Origin: Leptotrichia hofstadii
GTDB lineage: Bacteria > Fusobacteriota > Fusobacteriia > Fusobacteriales > Leptotrichiaceae
Assembly (NCBI RefSeq): GCF_007990525.1
Contig: NZ_AP019823.1
Span: 2,046,001-2,110,000, forward strand
Direction: 5' to 3'
DNA length: 64,000 nucleotides
A program made the translations under genes and the position numbers. The notes beneath the pieces were generated by a model. The model was not told the origin of the DNA. It saw nothing but the letters and a program-made list of their open reading frames with translations, and did no database searches. Shown piece after piece: positions 55,227-63,314 of the stretch (position 1 is the first letter of the stretch; every line of letters begins with the position of its first letter).

Positions 55227-55571
55227 TCTACTCCTCCAATTTTATTTTTGCATATTATGATTTTTTAATCATCGTACTTTCCGTATTTTAGCATTTTTTT
55301 CTAATTTTTACAACTGTAATTTATTTTTTAATCTTTATTTTTAAATATTATCATCTTTTCTAAACTTATTAATAATAAAATTTAAAGTATTATTAAATCC
55401 AATCTCAAAAGTTCAATTAAAATTTTTTATAAATTCGTATTTTATACTAAGATTCCATTTAAAAAATAAAAGTAAAATCCTATAATAATTAATTTGACAG
55501 ACTTGTTAAAAAAATGGCTTTAATTTCATAAGTTTTTTGACTAATAATCCTTTTTTATTTTATTATAAATT
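55227..55571. other. Gap between dapH and the three-gene operon
   Basis: This part of the divergent gap is over 80% A+T. No gene or strong hairpin was seen. A TTGACA at about 55495 lacks a good -10. Confidence 0.4.
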
Positions 55572-55587
55572 TGTGATACATGTTACA
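55572..55587 (+). promoter_or_regulatory. CRP/FNR-type activator site
   Basis: TGTGA and TTACA are separated by six bases (TACATG). The pair matches the CRP-family consensus TGTGA-N6-TCACA at nine of ten positions. Its centre is 41.5 bp before the predicted start (TATAAT at 55609), the class II activator position. Confidence 0.55.
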
Positions 55588-55608
55588 TAATATTATTAAT
55601 TTTTATGA

Positions 55609-55614
55609 TATAAT
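55609..55614 (+). promoter_or_regulatory. -10 element of the three-gene operon
   Basis: A perfect TATAAT with no good -35 (the site at 55572 overlaps that position). This fits a promoter that depends on an activator. The leader would be about 104 bases. Confidence 0.55.
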
Positions 55615-55724
55615 TTTCACGATGGATTATTTTCCAATGTTTTTAAAATTAGAGTTAAAATATATTAGCAATTATTTGAATTCTGGCTCTTTTTAAATAA
55701 AAAATATCATAAAAGGAGATTAAT

Positions 55725-56951
55725 ATGTTTAGTTTAGATGATACACTTTATGAAATTATAAATAAATATCCTGAAGCACTGGATTTTTTTATTGCAAATG
55801 GATTTGAGCAGTTAAAAAATAAGCAGATGCTTGAGGTTATGGGGAAAAATATTACTTTGAAAATGGCTCTTATGTCAAAAAAACTTAATCAGGAACTGTT
55901 TGTTGAAAAGCTGGAAACATTTTTGCAAAAAGATGCAGATGTTGATGTTTCACTGGATGAAAGCAAAGCTGATGAAAATAGTGACTTGATAATTGAAGGA
56001 GTTCTGCCCTGTCCTATCAGAATCCCACTTTTAGAAGGTATAAAAGACTGGGTAAACGAACAGAACGAGAAAAATGATTATACTATTTCATATACCTTGA
56101 AATCAGCAAATTTAGGACTTGACTGGGTTGTAGAAAAAGTTAAGACAGGTAATTCTGACAAAGTTTCGGATGTGCTTCTTTCGGCTGGATTTGAACTGTT
56201 TTTTGATAAGAATTTGATGGGGCAATATATGGAAAATGGTATTTTTGAAACACACCTTGAAAATATGAATAAAGATTTCTGCAACGAAACTATTGACTTG
56301 CGGGATCCTAAAAAGCGTTACGCAATAATGGGAGTCGTGCCAGCAATATTTTTAGTAAACAAAACTTCTTTAGGCGATAGAAAAGTACCAGAAACTTGGG
56401 CAGACTTGTTAAATGAAGAATTTGAAGATTCAGTTGCATTGCCAATGGCTGATTTAGACTTGTTTAATGCCCTTCTTGCAAATCTTTACAAAGATTTTGG
56501 AATGGACGGGATACATAAATTGGCACGTTCATACAAAAAGAGCCTGCACCCTGCTCAAATGGTAAAAGCCAGAACGCGAACACCAGAAGCCCCTGCTGTC
56601 AGTATTATTCCATACTTCTTTTCTCAGATGATTGACGGAACAGGAGATTTGGAGGCTGTATGGCCAAAAGATGGAGCTTTGCTAAGCCCAATATTTATGA
56701 TTACAAAAAAATCTAAGGCAGATAAAATCAAGCCATTTATGGACTTATTTATGTCAAATGAAATTGGAACAATTTTTTCTGCAAATGGAAAATTCCCGTC
56801 AACAAATCCAAATGTGGATAACCATTTAGAAGAACATCAGAATTTTAAATGGATTGGCTGGGATTATATCTATAGCCATGATATTGGAAAAATTATTCGT
56901 GAATGTGAAGATGAATTTAATAATGATGTGCAAAAAAGCCTTGCACAATAA
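55725..56951 (+). CDS. Cytoplasmic DUF1858 / solute-binding-protein-like protein
   Basis: The 408-residue protein has no signal peptide or membrane segment. The first 65 residues (MFSLDDTLYEIINKYPEALD, NGFEQLKNKQMLEVMGKNIT) match the DUF1858/ScdA_N-like helical domain, seen in RIC-type iron-sulfur repair proteins and proteins linked to the hybrid cluster protein. From about 85 the rest resembles ABC-type solute-binding proteins (VLLSAGFELFFDKNLM, VPETWADLLNEEFEDSVALP, AVWPKDGALLSPIFMI). A binding protein without export is unusual. AGGAG precedes the ATG. Genes for a GTPase and an ABC ATPase follow at once. The function is not known. Confidence 0.7.
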   Translation: MFSLDDTLYEIINKYPEALDFFIANGFEQLKNKQMLEVMGKNITLKMALMSKKLNQELFVEKLETFLQKDADVDVSLDESKADENSDLIIEGVLPCPIRIPLLEGIKDWVNEQNEKNDYTISYTLKSANLGLDWVVEKVKTGNSDKVSDVLLSAGFELFFDKNLMGQYMENGIFETHLENMNKDFCNETIDLRDPKKRYAIMGVVPAIFLVNKTSLGDRKVPETWADLLNEEFEDSVALPMADLDLFNALLANLYKDFGMDGIHKLARSYKKSLHPAQMVKARTRTPEAPAVSIIPYFFSQMIDGTGDLEAVWPKDGALLSPIFMITKKSKADKIKPFMDLFMSNEIGTIFSANGKFPSTNPNVDNHLEEHQNFKWIGWDYIYSHDIGKIIRECEDEFNNDVQKSLAQ

Positions 56952-56981
56952 AATTTAAAAAATAAAAAAGGAGAGATAACT

Positions 56982-57674
56982 ATGAATTTGATAATATTTT
57001 CAGGCCCACCATCATCAGGAAAAACAAGCGTTATTCTAAAAACAGTAGAAGCCTTAAAATCACAAGGAATGTCAGTTGGAGTAGTAAAATTCGACTGCCT
57101 TTACACAGATGATGACAAATTATACGCAAAAGCGGGAATTCCAGTAAAAAAAGGAATTTCAGGAGCTTTATGCCCAGACCATTTCTTCGTATCGAATATC
57201 GAGGAAGTCGTGCAATGGGGAAATAGCCTTGGGCTTTCAATATTAATTACAGAATCGGCAGGACTTTGCAACAGATGTTCGCCATATATCAAGGACATCA
57301 AGGGAGTCTGTGTAATCGACAATTTATCAGGAATTAATACGCCTAAAAAGATTGGACCATTATTAAAAGCCGCTGATATTGTGATTATTACCAAAGGAGA
57401 CATTGTTTCACAAGCTGAACGTGAAGTTTTTGCCTCACGTGTGAACTCTGTAAACCCAAAAGCTGTAACAATGCATGTTAACGGGCTTACTGGGCAGGGA
57501 GCGTATGAATTAAGCACACTTCTTTACGAAAAAGAGCTGGAAATAGACAGCGTTCAGGGAATGGAACTTAGATTTCCAATGCCATCAGCACTTTGCTCTT
57601 ACTGCTTAGGAGAAAAGAGAATCGGTGAAAAATATCAGATGGGTAATGTCCGAAAAATGAATTTACAGCAATAA
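56982..57674 (+). CDS. HypB/UreG-type P-loop GTPase
   Basis: The 230-residue protein begins MNLIIFSGPPSSGKTSVILK, a P-loop. It continues like SIMIBI-class metallochaperone GTPases: VGVVKFDCLYTDDDKLYAKAG, ITESAGLC (switch region), and DIVIITKGDIV (about 131-141) in place of the guanine-binding NKxD. It has two Cys pairs that could hold metal: CNRC after the switch and CSYC near the C-terminus. HypB and UreG insert nickel; here no hydrogenase or urease lies nearby. It is 30 bases after the binding-protein-like gene and 34 before the ATPase. Confidence 0.72.
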   Translation: MNLIIFSGPPSSGKTSVILKTVEALKSQGMSVGVVKFDCLYTDDDKLYAKAGIPVKKGISGALCPDHFFVSNIEEVVQWGNSLGLSILITESAGLCNRCSPYIKDIKGVCVIDNLSGINTPKKIGPLLKAADIVIITKGDIVSQAEREVFASRVNSVNPKAVTMHVNGLTGQGAYELSTLLYEKELEIDSVQGMELRFPMPSALCSYCLGEKRIGEKYQMGNVRKMNLQQ

Positions 57675-57708
57675 AAAAATAGATAAAAATAATAAAAAAG
57701 GAAAAAAT

Positions 57709-58725
57709 ATGAAAAATAACGATTTAATAAATAAATTGACTATTAGTGAACTTAGCAATAAATATCCCTTTGCAGAAAACTTTTTTACGGAAAACAACTT
57801 GCCTGTGGAAACTTTTCAGGATAAGACATTTCACGAGTTCATCGTAACTTTTGCAGAAGATAAAATTGAGGACTTTGCACTGGATGTGGAAAAAATTGAG
57901 GAAAGTCTTGTTGACTACATTGAGCAGATGAAACTTTTTTTGGGAATGGAAGAGGAAAATTCGATTGATATGCTTACAATTGTCGCTGGGCAAGATAAAT
58001 CTGGGAATAAAGAGGGATTTGAGCGGCTTGATATTCATAAATCAGAAATTATTTCCATTGTAGGGCCTACAGGCTCTGGAAAATCAAGACTTCTTGCCGA
58101 CATCGAATGGACTGCCCAGAAAGACACTCCAACACAGCGTCAAATCCTTATAAACGGTGAACTTCCAGATAAAAAATGGCGTTATTCCTCAAACAACAAA
58201 TTAGTCGCCCAACTATCACAAAACATGAATTTCGTTATGGATTTATCAGTAAAGGAATTTCTAGAACTGCACGCTCAAAGCCGAATGATTGAAGACATTG
58301 ATGAAACTGTAGAAAAAATCATTACTGCTGCAAACAATCTGGCTGGAGAGCAATTTGACTTAACTACTGCAATCACAGCCCTAAGTGGTGGACAATCCCG
58401 TGCTTTAATGATTGCCGACACAGCCATTTTAAGCTCATCTCCAATTGTCCTAATTGACGAAATTGAAAATGCAGGAATTGACAGGAAAAAAGCCTTGGAA
58501 TTACTTGTTTCATCAGACAAAATCGTATTAATGGCAACACACGACCCAACATTGGCACTAATAGCAGATAAACGAATTATAATAAAAAATGGTGGAATCA
58601 GTAAAATTATTACAACAAGCCCTGAAGAAAAGAAAATTTTGAAAAAACTGGATGAAATGGATGATATTATTCAAAAAATGAGAAGTGATTTGAGAAAAGG
58701 GGAAATTTTGAAAGGTGATTTTTAA
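57709..58725 (+). CDS. DUF1858 / soluble ABC-type ATPase
   Basis: The 338-residue protein has an N-terminal helical DUF1858-like domain (about 1-85; NKLTISELSNKYPFAENFFT resembles the start of the first gene's domain). An ABC ATPase follows: Walker A GPTGSGKS (about 119-126), signature ALSGGQSRAL (about 224-233), Walker B PIVLIDEIENAG (about 244-255) and an H-loop MATHDPTLALI. It has no membrane part and there is no permease in the operon. So it may act as a soluble motor on a partner protein. The terminator at 58768 closes the operon. Confidence 0.72.
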   Translation: MKNNDLINKLTISELSNKYPFAENFFTENNLPVETFQDKTFHEFIVTFAEDKIEDFALDVEKIEESLVDYIEQMKLFLGMEEENSIDMLTIVAGQDKSGNKEGFERLDIHKSEIISIVGPTGSGKSRLLADIEWTAQKDTPTQRQILINGELPDKKWRYSSNNKLVAQLSQNMNFVMDLSVKEFLELHAQSRMIEDIDETVEKIITAANNLAGEQFDLTTAITALSGGQSRALMIADTAILSSSPIVLIDEIENAGIDRKKALELLVSSDKIVLMATHDPTLALIADKRIIIKNGGISKIITTSPEEKKILKKLDEMDDIIQKMRSDLRKGEILKGDF

Positions 58726-58767
58726 TTAATAAATTTGTTTTTGAAAATTAGTAAGAAAAGTAAATTA

Positions 58768-58806
58768 GGGAGAAATATTCAGAATTTGTTTATTTTCTCC
58801 CTTTTT
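58768..58806 (+). terminator. Terminator of the three-gene operon
   Basis: GGGAGAAA pairs perfectly with TTTCTCCC around an 18-base loop, followed by five T. Confidence 0.88.
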
Positions 58807-59048
58807 AAATAGAGAATAAAAAGAACTGAAACAACTGGAGAATTTGAGAAATTGATTGAAAATGAAGATAAAGTTCATATTACATGATATTAAGCCATAG
58901 CCTTTGTTAAATCGTTTTTGGGTACAAAAAATATCCTACCTGATGCAAAATTTTTTTGTTATAGGCCTAATATAAGCTTACTTCATAAACAAAAAAATAA
59001 CCGCTGTCTTTTACAATAACGATTATTTGAAAATTTAGCTTTATTTTT
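58807..59048. other. Gene-free stretch with a possible gene remnant
   Basis: A plus-strand fragment at about 58829-58889 reads TETTGEFEKLIENEDKVHIT before a stop. It looks like the end of an unrelated gene. The right end repeats AACGATTATTTGAAAATTT, also found at 59871, which marks the edge of the duplicated cassette. Nothing else is clear. Confidence 0.4.
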
Positions 59049-59735
59049 TTATTTAGCTTTATTTTTTAATAATTTTTCCATTTTCCAGTATAATAGTGAA
59101 TTATATTCCATTTCCTCAATATGTTTTTCTAAACTTTCTTCACCTTGTTTAAGTTTTATTTCTAAAGTATTTGCTTCTTCTAATGTATCTATAAAGAAGT
59201 CATATTTTTTTTCTACTTCTGGAAGTTTTTCATATTCTTCTTTTACTTTTTCAATATTTACTTGAATTTTTGAATATTTTTTAAATTTTGCAAAAGTAGT
59301 CGCCCTAAATAAATACTCATATATCTTAACTCCACGAAATATGTTTGAATTTTCAACTATTTCGTTTAAAAAAATATCTAAATTTTCATATTTTTGAAAC
59401 CAAGGAATAATATCATTTTCTATTTCATTTAAAATTTTTTTCATTCCTTTTTCCATTTTTTCTTCTCCATCCAAATCTACAAACTTTGTATATCCTCCGT
59501 TTGCTATAGTATCCTTTAATATGCTACTATATATCGGTATTACTGCATATTCTAATCGTAACTTTTGGTAATATCTAAAAAAACCAATGTATTCAAATAA
59601 TCCTAATTTATTTAATCTACAAAATGTCCCTGTCCCTTTTTTCTTAAAACCTAAACCTTTCATAGATTTACTAAAAATTTCCTTAAAATACTTTTTATAC
59701 AATTCATTGTATTCTTGTGTTGATAATTCTTCCAT
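59049..59735 (-). CDS. Immunity-like protein, copy 2 (DUF4304-like)
   Basis: The 228-residue soluble protein is mostly helical and charged. It begins MEELSTQEYNELYKKYFKEI, and then FKKKGTGTFCRLNKLGLFEY resembles the DUF4304 pattern (GFKKKG, then an aromatic Arg). Its closest relative is the protein encoded just upstream (59900-60586), so both arose by duplication. It follows a toxin-tail remnant. DUF4304 proteins are often found with polymorphic toxins; the immunity role is an inference from position. Confidence 0.6.
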   Translation of the reverse strand: MEELSTQEYNELYKKYFKEIFSKSMKGLGFKKKGTGTFCRLNKLGLFEYIGFFRYYQKLRLEYAVIPIYSSILKDTIANGGYTKFVDLDGEEKMEKGMKKILNEIENDIIPWFQKYENLDIFLNEIVENSNIFRGVKIYEYLFRATTFAKFKKYSKIQVNIEKVKEEYEKLPEVEKKYDFFIDTLEEANTLEIKLKQGEESLEKHIEEMEYNSLLYWKMEKLLKNKAK

Positions 59736-59747
59736 TTTTCTTCCTTT

Positions 59748-59876
59748 CTATTTCCAAATTGTAATATCCGAATTTTTTATTGTTCCATTAGATTTTTCAA
59801 TTATTTTCTGGATTATTTTTTGTTCTTGTGAATAAGTGATTCCTTGTCCTCTAGCGTCAATAATAATATAACGATT
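59748..59876 (-). pseudogene. Toxin-tail remnant, copy 2
   Basis: A 42-codon fragment without a start runs to TAG at 59748. It reads YIIIDARGQGITYSQEQK, then TIKNSDITIWK, almost the same as the end of the 62-residue protein at 60600-60788. Before residue 1 the sequence jumps to the repeat edge. It is a broken end of a larger toxin gene. Confidence 0.65.
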
Positions 59877-59899
59877 ATTTGAAAATTTAGCTTTATTTT

Positions 59900-60586
59900 T
59901 TATTTAACTTTATTTTTCAACAATTTCTCCATTTTTCTATATAATAGTGATTTATATTCCATTTCTTCAATATATTTTTCTACGCTTTCTTCTCCTTCTT
60001 TTAATTTTTCTTCTAATTCATCTACTTCTTTTAATATAACATTATAAAAGTCATATGCTTTTTCTTCATCTGGAAGTTTATTGTATTCTTCTCTTACTTT
60101 ATCTATATTCTCCTGTATTTTTGAATATTTTTTAAACTTTGCAAAAGTAGTCGCTCTAAATAAATATCTATAAATTTCTGCTCCTAAATATAATTTATCA
60201 TTTCCTACTATTTCTTCAAAAAAAGTATCTAAATCTTCATATTTTTTAAACCAAGGGATTATTTTGTTTTTTATTTCTTCTAAAATACTTTTCATCCCTT
60301 TTTCCATCTTTTCTTCTCCGTCCAAATCTACAAATTCTGTCTCACTACCATTTCCTATAGAATTTTTCATTATATAACTATATATCGGTATTATTGCATA
60401 CTCTACTCTTAATTCATGATAATATCTGAAAAAACCTATATATTCAAATAATCCTAGTTTATTTAATTTAAAAAATTTTCCTGTTCCTTTCTTTTTATAT
60501 CCAAAATCTTTCATAGGCTTATTAAAAATTTCTTTAAAATATTTCTTATATAGTTCATTATATTCTTTTGTTGATAATTCTTCCAT
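59900..60586 (-). CDS. Immunity-like protein, copy 1 (DUF4304-like)
   Basis: The 228-residue paralogue of the previous copy begins MEELSTKEYNELYKKYFKEI; GYKKKGTGKFFKLNKLGLFEY follows. Both copies are the same length and mostly conserved, including YRYLFRATTFAKFKKYSKI near residue 140. That suggests that both still fold. It lies 13 bases after the 62-residue toxin-tail gene. The two copies differ most in the loop around residues 110-135, where an immunity protein could vary. Confidence 0.6.
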   Translation of the reverse strand: MEELSTKEYNELYKKYFKEIFNKPMKDFGYKKKGTGKFFKLNKLGLFEYIGFFRYYHELRVEYAIIPIYSYIMKNSIGNGSETEFVDLDGEEKMEKGMKSILEEIKNKIIPWFKKYEDLDTFFEEIVGNDKLYLGAEIYRYLFRATTFAKFKKYSKIQENIDKVREEYNKLPDEEKAYDFYNVILKEVDELEEKLKEGEESVEKYIEEMEYKSLLYRKMEKLLKNKVK

Positions 60587-60599
60587 TTCTTCTTCCTTT

Positions 60600-60788
60600 C
60601 TATTTCCATATTGTTATATCTGATTTTTTTATTGTTCCATTAGATTTATCTATTATCTTCTGGATTATTTTTTGTTCTTGTGAATAAGTGATTCCTTGTC
60701 CTCTAGCATCAATTACAATATTTTGTCTTGTTCCAATAGATAATTCATTTTTTCTTTTTTCATATTGTTCTACTATAGTTTTAGCCAT
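60600..60788 (-). CDS. Toxin-tail-like protein, 62 residues
   Basis: The product begins MAKTIVEQYEKRKNELSIGT, then NIVIDARGQGITYSQEQK, and ends KKSDITIWK. The block VIDARGQG, then I-x-IW near the end, resembles the last 45 residues of CdiA-type and related polymorphic nuclease toxins. The N-terminal part that would deliver a toxin is absent. Its ATG lies one base after the stop of the upstream broken frame. It may be a relic that is still translated, or an orphan toxin domain. Confidence 0.55.
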   Translation of the reverse strand: MAKTIVEQYEKRKNELSIGTRQNIVIDARGQGITYSQEQKIIQKIIDKSNGTIKKSDITIWK

Positions 60789-60789
60789 A

Positions 60790-60979
60790 CTAATCTGTTA
60801 TACCATATTTGTTTATAAATTCATCTGGAGTTTCATTAAATTTTACATTTCCAAATTTTTCCTTTATTTCTTCTTCAGAAACATTGAATTGAATATCAGT
60901 ATTGTCTTTTTTTATATAAAAATACCCTGAACATCTTTTCTTCTTTAAATTTTTTTATTCTTTCAACATTGTTTATCAT
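60790..60979 (-). pseudogene. Frameshifted small reading frame
   Basis: On the minus strand an ATG at 60979 opens a frame MINNVERIKKFKEEKMFRVF. It stops early, but a shift at a run of seven A (60907-60913) joins it to DIQFNVSEEEIKEKFG, ending NKYGITD at 60790. The joined product of about 63 residues looks like a small soluble protein, perhaps another immunity-type remnant. It could be a real mutation, a slippage site or a base error. Confidence 0.45.
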
Positions 60980-61031
60980 TTCCACAACCAGTATTATTTT
61001 ATACCCCGATATTATTCTTTATTCAAGGTTG

Positions 61032-62198
61032 TCAAACAGATTTATTAATTCTAAAAATTAAATACATAACCACAAAAATAACAACTGTAACATTTATCAC
61101 AAATAAATTAACAACACTAATTTTTCTTAATAATAAACTGGAAATAAATAACGTTCCGAACGAAAAAATCCTTGAAAAAAATGATTTCATTGAAGTTATT
61201 GCACTTATTTTTTCTTTTGACAGGATTTTATTAAAGTGAAATTCAAAATAATAGTTAATTATAAAAAAAATTGTACATAATATTAGGTATATTCCTGTAA
61301 ATATTAGATTATTTTTTAATATTACTACAGTTATTGCCATTAAAAATATTAAAATTAATAAAAAATACAATTTTTTCGTATTTATAAGCAGAATATTTGT
61401 GTTGTATGCAATAATCACAATTATTTGAAACAACACATACATTACAAAAAAATTCTTTTCTCCAATCCCTTTATCTAAAAAAAGTTTTTGCCATAACTGA
61501 AAATGGCTTTGAATAAAAATTTGTATAATTCCAAAAAATATAAAATAATACTTCATTACTCTTTTTTCCTTCAATTCAGAAATGCACTCAATTATATGCC
61601 TTTTAAAAATTTGAAAGTTTATATTTTCATTTGCTTTTTTATTCTCATCGAAAAAAAATAAGGCTGTTAGCAATATATTGAGAAGTATCAAAGTAATAGA
61701 AATAAAATAAATATTTACACCTATCTTAAAATAAAGTAAAAATCCTATTCCTGAACCTAAAATGGAGGAAAAAGTCGAAATTTGCTTTTGATATTTTAAA
61801 AATTTTTGCAATCCAGTTTCATTATTTTTCAAACTATTTATTAAAACTACATCAATTGTTCCAGTTTCGAGTGCATTTGCTACCCCATATATTACATATG
61901 CCACCGATAACCAAAATAGGCTTTTGGAAAAAATAATCAGAAAAAACGTTATAACCAAGGTAACTAATGATAAAATATAAACTTTTTTCCTTGAATATAA
62001 ATCCGACATTACTCCACTTGGAATCTCAAAAATAATCATTGAAAGGTTGAAAAAAGACTGCATTAGCACAATCTGCGACATTAACAAGCCTTTTTTTAGA
62101 AAAAGTACAGTCAGAATGGAATGTGGCATTGTGGAAGCTAAAAATAGTAAAAAGGTGCTTATATAGTAAACTTTGGTATTTTTATCTATAAGATTCAT
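61032..62198 (-). CDS. Major facilitator superfamily transporter
   Basis: The protein of about 388 residues has about twelve membrane segments. The motif SGVMSDLYSRKKVYILSL (about 58-75) is the MFS loop 2-3 signature (G-x3-D-x2-S/R-R-K). No substrate can be read from the sequence. I chose ATG 62198; the GTG at 62210 adds four residues but lies in the ribosome site. The Fic gene ends 26 bases before it on the same strand. Confidence 0.88.
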   Translation of the reverse strand: MNLIDKNTKVYYISTFLLFLASTMPHSILTVLFLKKGLLMSQIVLMQSFFNLSMIIFEIPSGVMSDLYSRKKVYILSLVTLVITFFLIIFSKSLFWLSVAYVIYGVANALETGTIDVVLINSLKNNETGLQKFLKYQKQISTFSSILGSGIGFLLYFKIGVNIYFISITLILLNILLTALFFFDENKKANENINFQIFKRHIIECISELKEKRVMKYYFIFFGIIQIFIQSHFQLWQKLFLDKGIGEKNFFVMYVLFQIIVIIAYNTNILLINTKKLYFLLILIFLMAITVVILKNNLIFTGIYLILCTIFFIINYYFEFHFNKILSKEKISAITSMKSFFSRIFSFGTLFISSLLLRKISVVNLFVINVTVVIFVVMYLIFRINKSV

Positions 62199-62224
62199 TA
62201 TTTTTCCCACCTTTCCAATCCATT

Positions 62225-63259
62225 TTATCTTTTAATAATTCTTTCCGATTTCCTGTATTTCTGATTTTTACTGTTAGGTTTGTCAGGAATTGTCCTTTCA
62301 ATCAATTTTGCCTCTAAGGCAGGATTTAAATAATTTTTTCTAAAAGTAGGTTTATGTACTAAATTTAATCTTTCCATAATTTCTGCTGCTGATAAAACAT
62401 TATTTCCAAGGACACTAAGTAATTTTTCGACTGGATTTTTATCCTGGTCGCTATCTTGATCGGTTACTTGGTCGTTATCTTGGTCGGTTATTTTTTCAGA
62501 AGTTTTAATTTCTTTTAAACTGTCGTTTATAATTTTGAGCATAAACTCTACAAATATTGTACTCTCACCTTCTTTATCAGCTATTGCAAGAGTATCATAA
62601 TATTTTTTCTGTTCTTTTTTTATCAATTCCTCTATTGGAAGCCAAAAAAATATTTTTTTCCATTTTCCAAGCAGTAAAGTATGCCACATTCTTCCAATAC
62701 GACCATTTCCATCTGAAAATGGATGGATAAATTCAAATTCATAATGAAAAACAGCACTTTTAATCAATGGATGTACAGAAGAAGTTTTGTACCATGAAAT
62801 TAAACTGCTTATATGCTTAGGCACTAAATCTGCTGGCGGAGCAATATGTACAACCTTTCTTCCAGCAAAAATACCAACCCCTTGAGAACGAAATTTACCA
62901 TTTTCCTTAACCAGCCCATTCATCATCAATCTGTGAGCATTCAATAAATCCTTTACTAAAAATGGATTTAACTTAGTTAATAGTTCATATGCTTCATAAG
63001 CATTCTTTACTTCTTTTATTTCATTAGGATTTCCTAAAACTCTTTTTCCGTCCAATATAGCTGTAACTTGTTCCAGCGAGAGAGAATTATGTTCAATAGC
63101 AAGTGAAGAATGAATTGTTTTTATTCTGTTTTCTCTCCTTAAATGTGGATTTGAAATTTTTTCCTGAAAAATAGACATTCTTCCTATTTCTTCACTTATT
63201 TCACCTATTAATATTGTCATTTTTTCGGTTATTTGAAAAGGTGGCTTGTAATTATTCAA
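62225..63259 (-). CDS. Fic domain protein (AMP-transferase type)
   Basis: The 344-residue protein has the Fic motif HPFSDGNGRIGR (about 177-188) with catalytic His. A possible inhibitory helix at the N-terminus reads HSSLAIEHNSLSLEQV (about 51-66), where the usual SxxxEGN has His for Gly. Fic enzymes transfer AMP to target proteins. A C-terminal winged helix (about 275-340, NNVLSAAEIMERLNL to PDKPNSKNQKYR) follows a linker of Asp-Gln-Val/Asn repeats (about 253-270) built from a 24-bp DNA repeat. The target is unknown. Confidence 0.9.
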   Translation of the reverse strand: MNNYKPPFQITEKMTILIGEISEEIGRMSIFQEKISNPHLRRENRIKTIHSSLAIEHNSLSLEQVTAILDGKRVLGNPNEIKEVKNAYEAYELLTKLNPFLVKDLLNAHRLMMNGLVKENGKFRSQGVGIFAGRKVVHIAPPADLVPKHISSLISWYKTSSVHPLIKSAVFHYEFEFIHPFSDGNGRIGRMWHTLLLGKWKKIFFWLPIEELIKKEQKKYYDTLAIADKEGESTIFVEFMLKIINDSLKEIKTSEKITDQDNDQVTDQDSDQDKNPVEKLLSVLGNNVLSAAEIMERLNLVHKPTFRKNYLNPALEAKLIERTIPDKPNSKNQKYRKSERIIKR

Positions 63260-63314
63260 TTTTAAATACCTCCTATTTTTCTAGAATTTTTTCCAATTAA
63301 ATTACAACAACAAA

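Larger units (their letters stand above)
59049..60727 (-). repeat. Tandem duplication of a toxin-tail/immunity-like unit
   Basis: Two units of about 830 bp follow one another (59049-59876 and 59900-60727). Each has an immunity-like gene after a toxin-tail fragment. The encoded proteins are about 75% identical by eye. The edge sequence AACGATTATTTGAAAATTTAG occurs at 59026 and at 59871, which suggests recombination between units. Confidence 0.75.
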
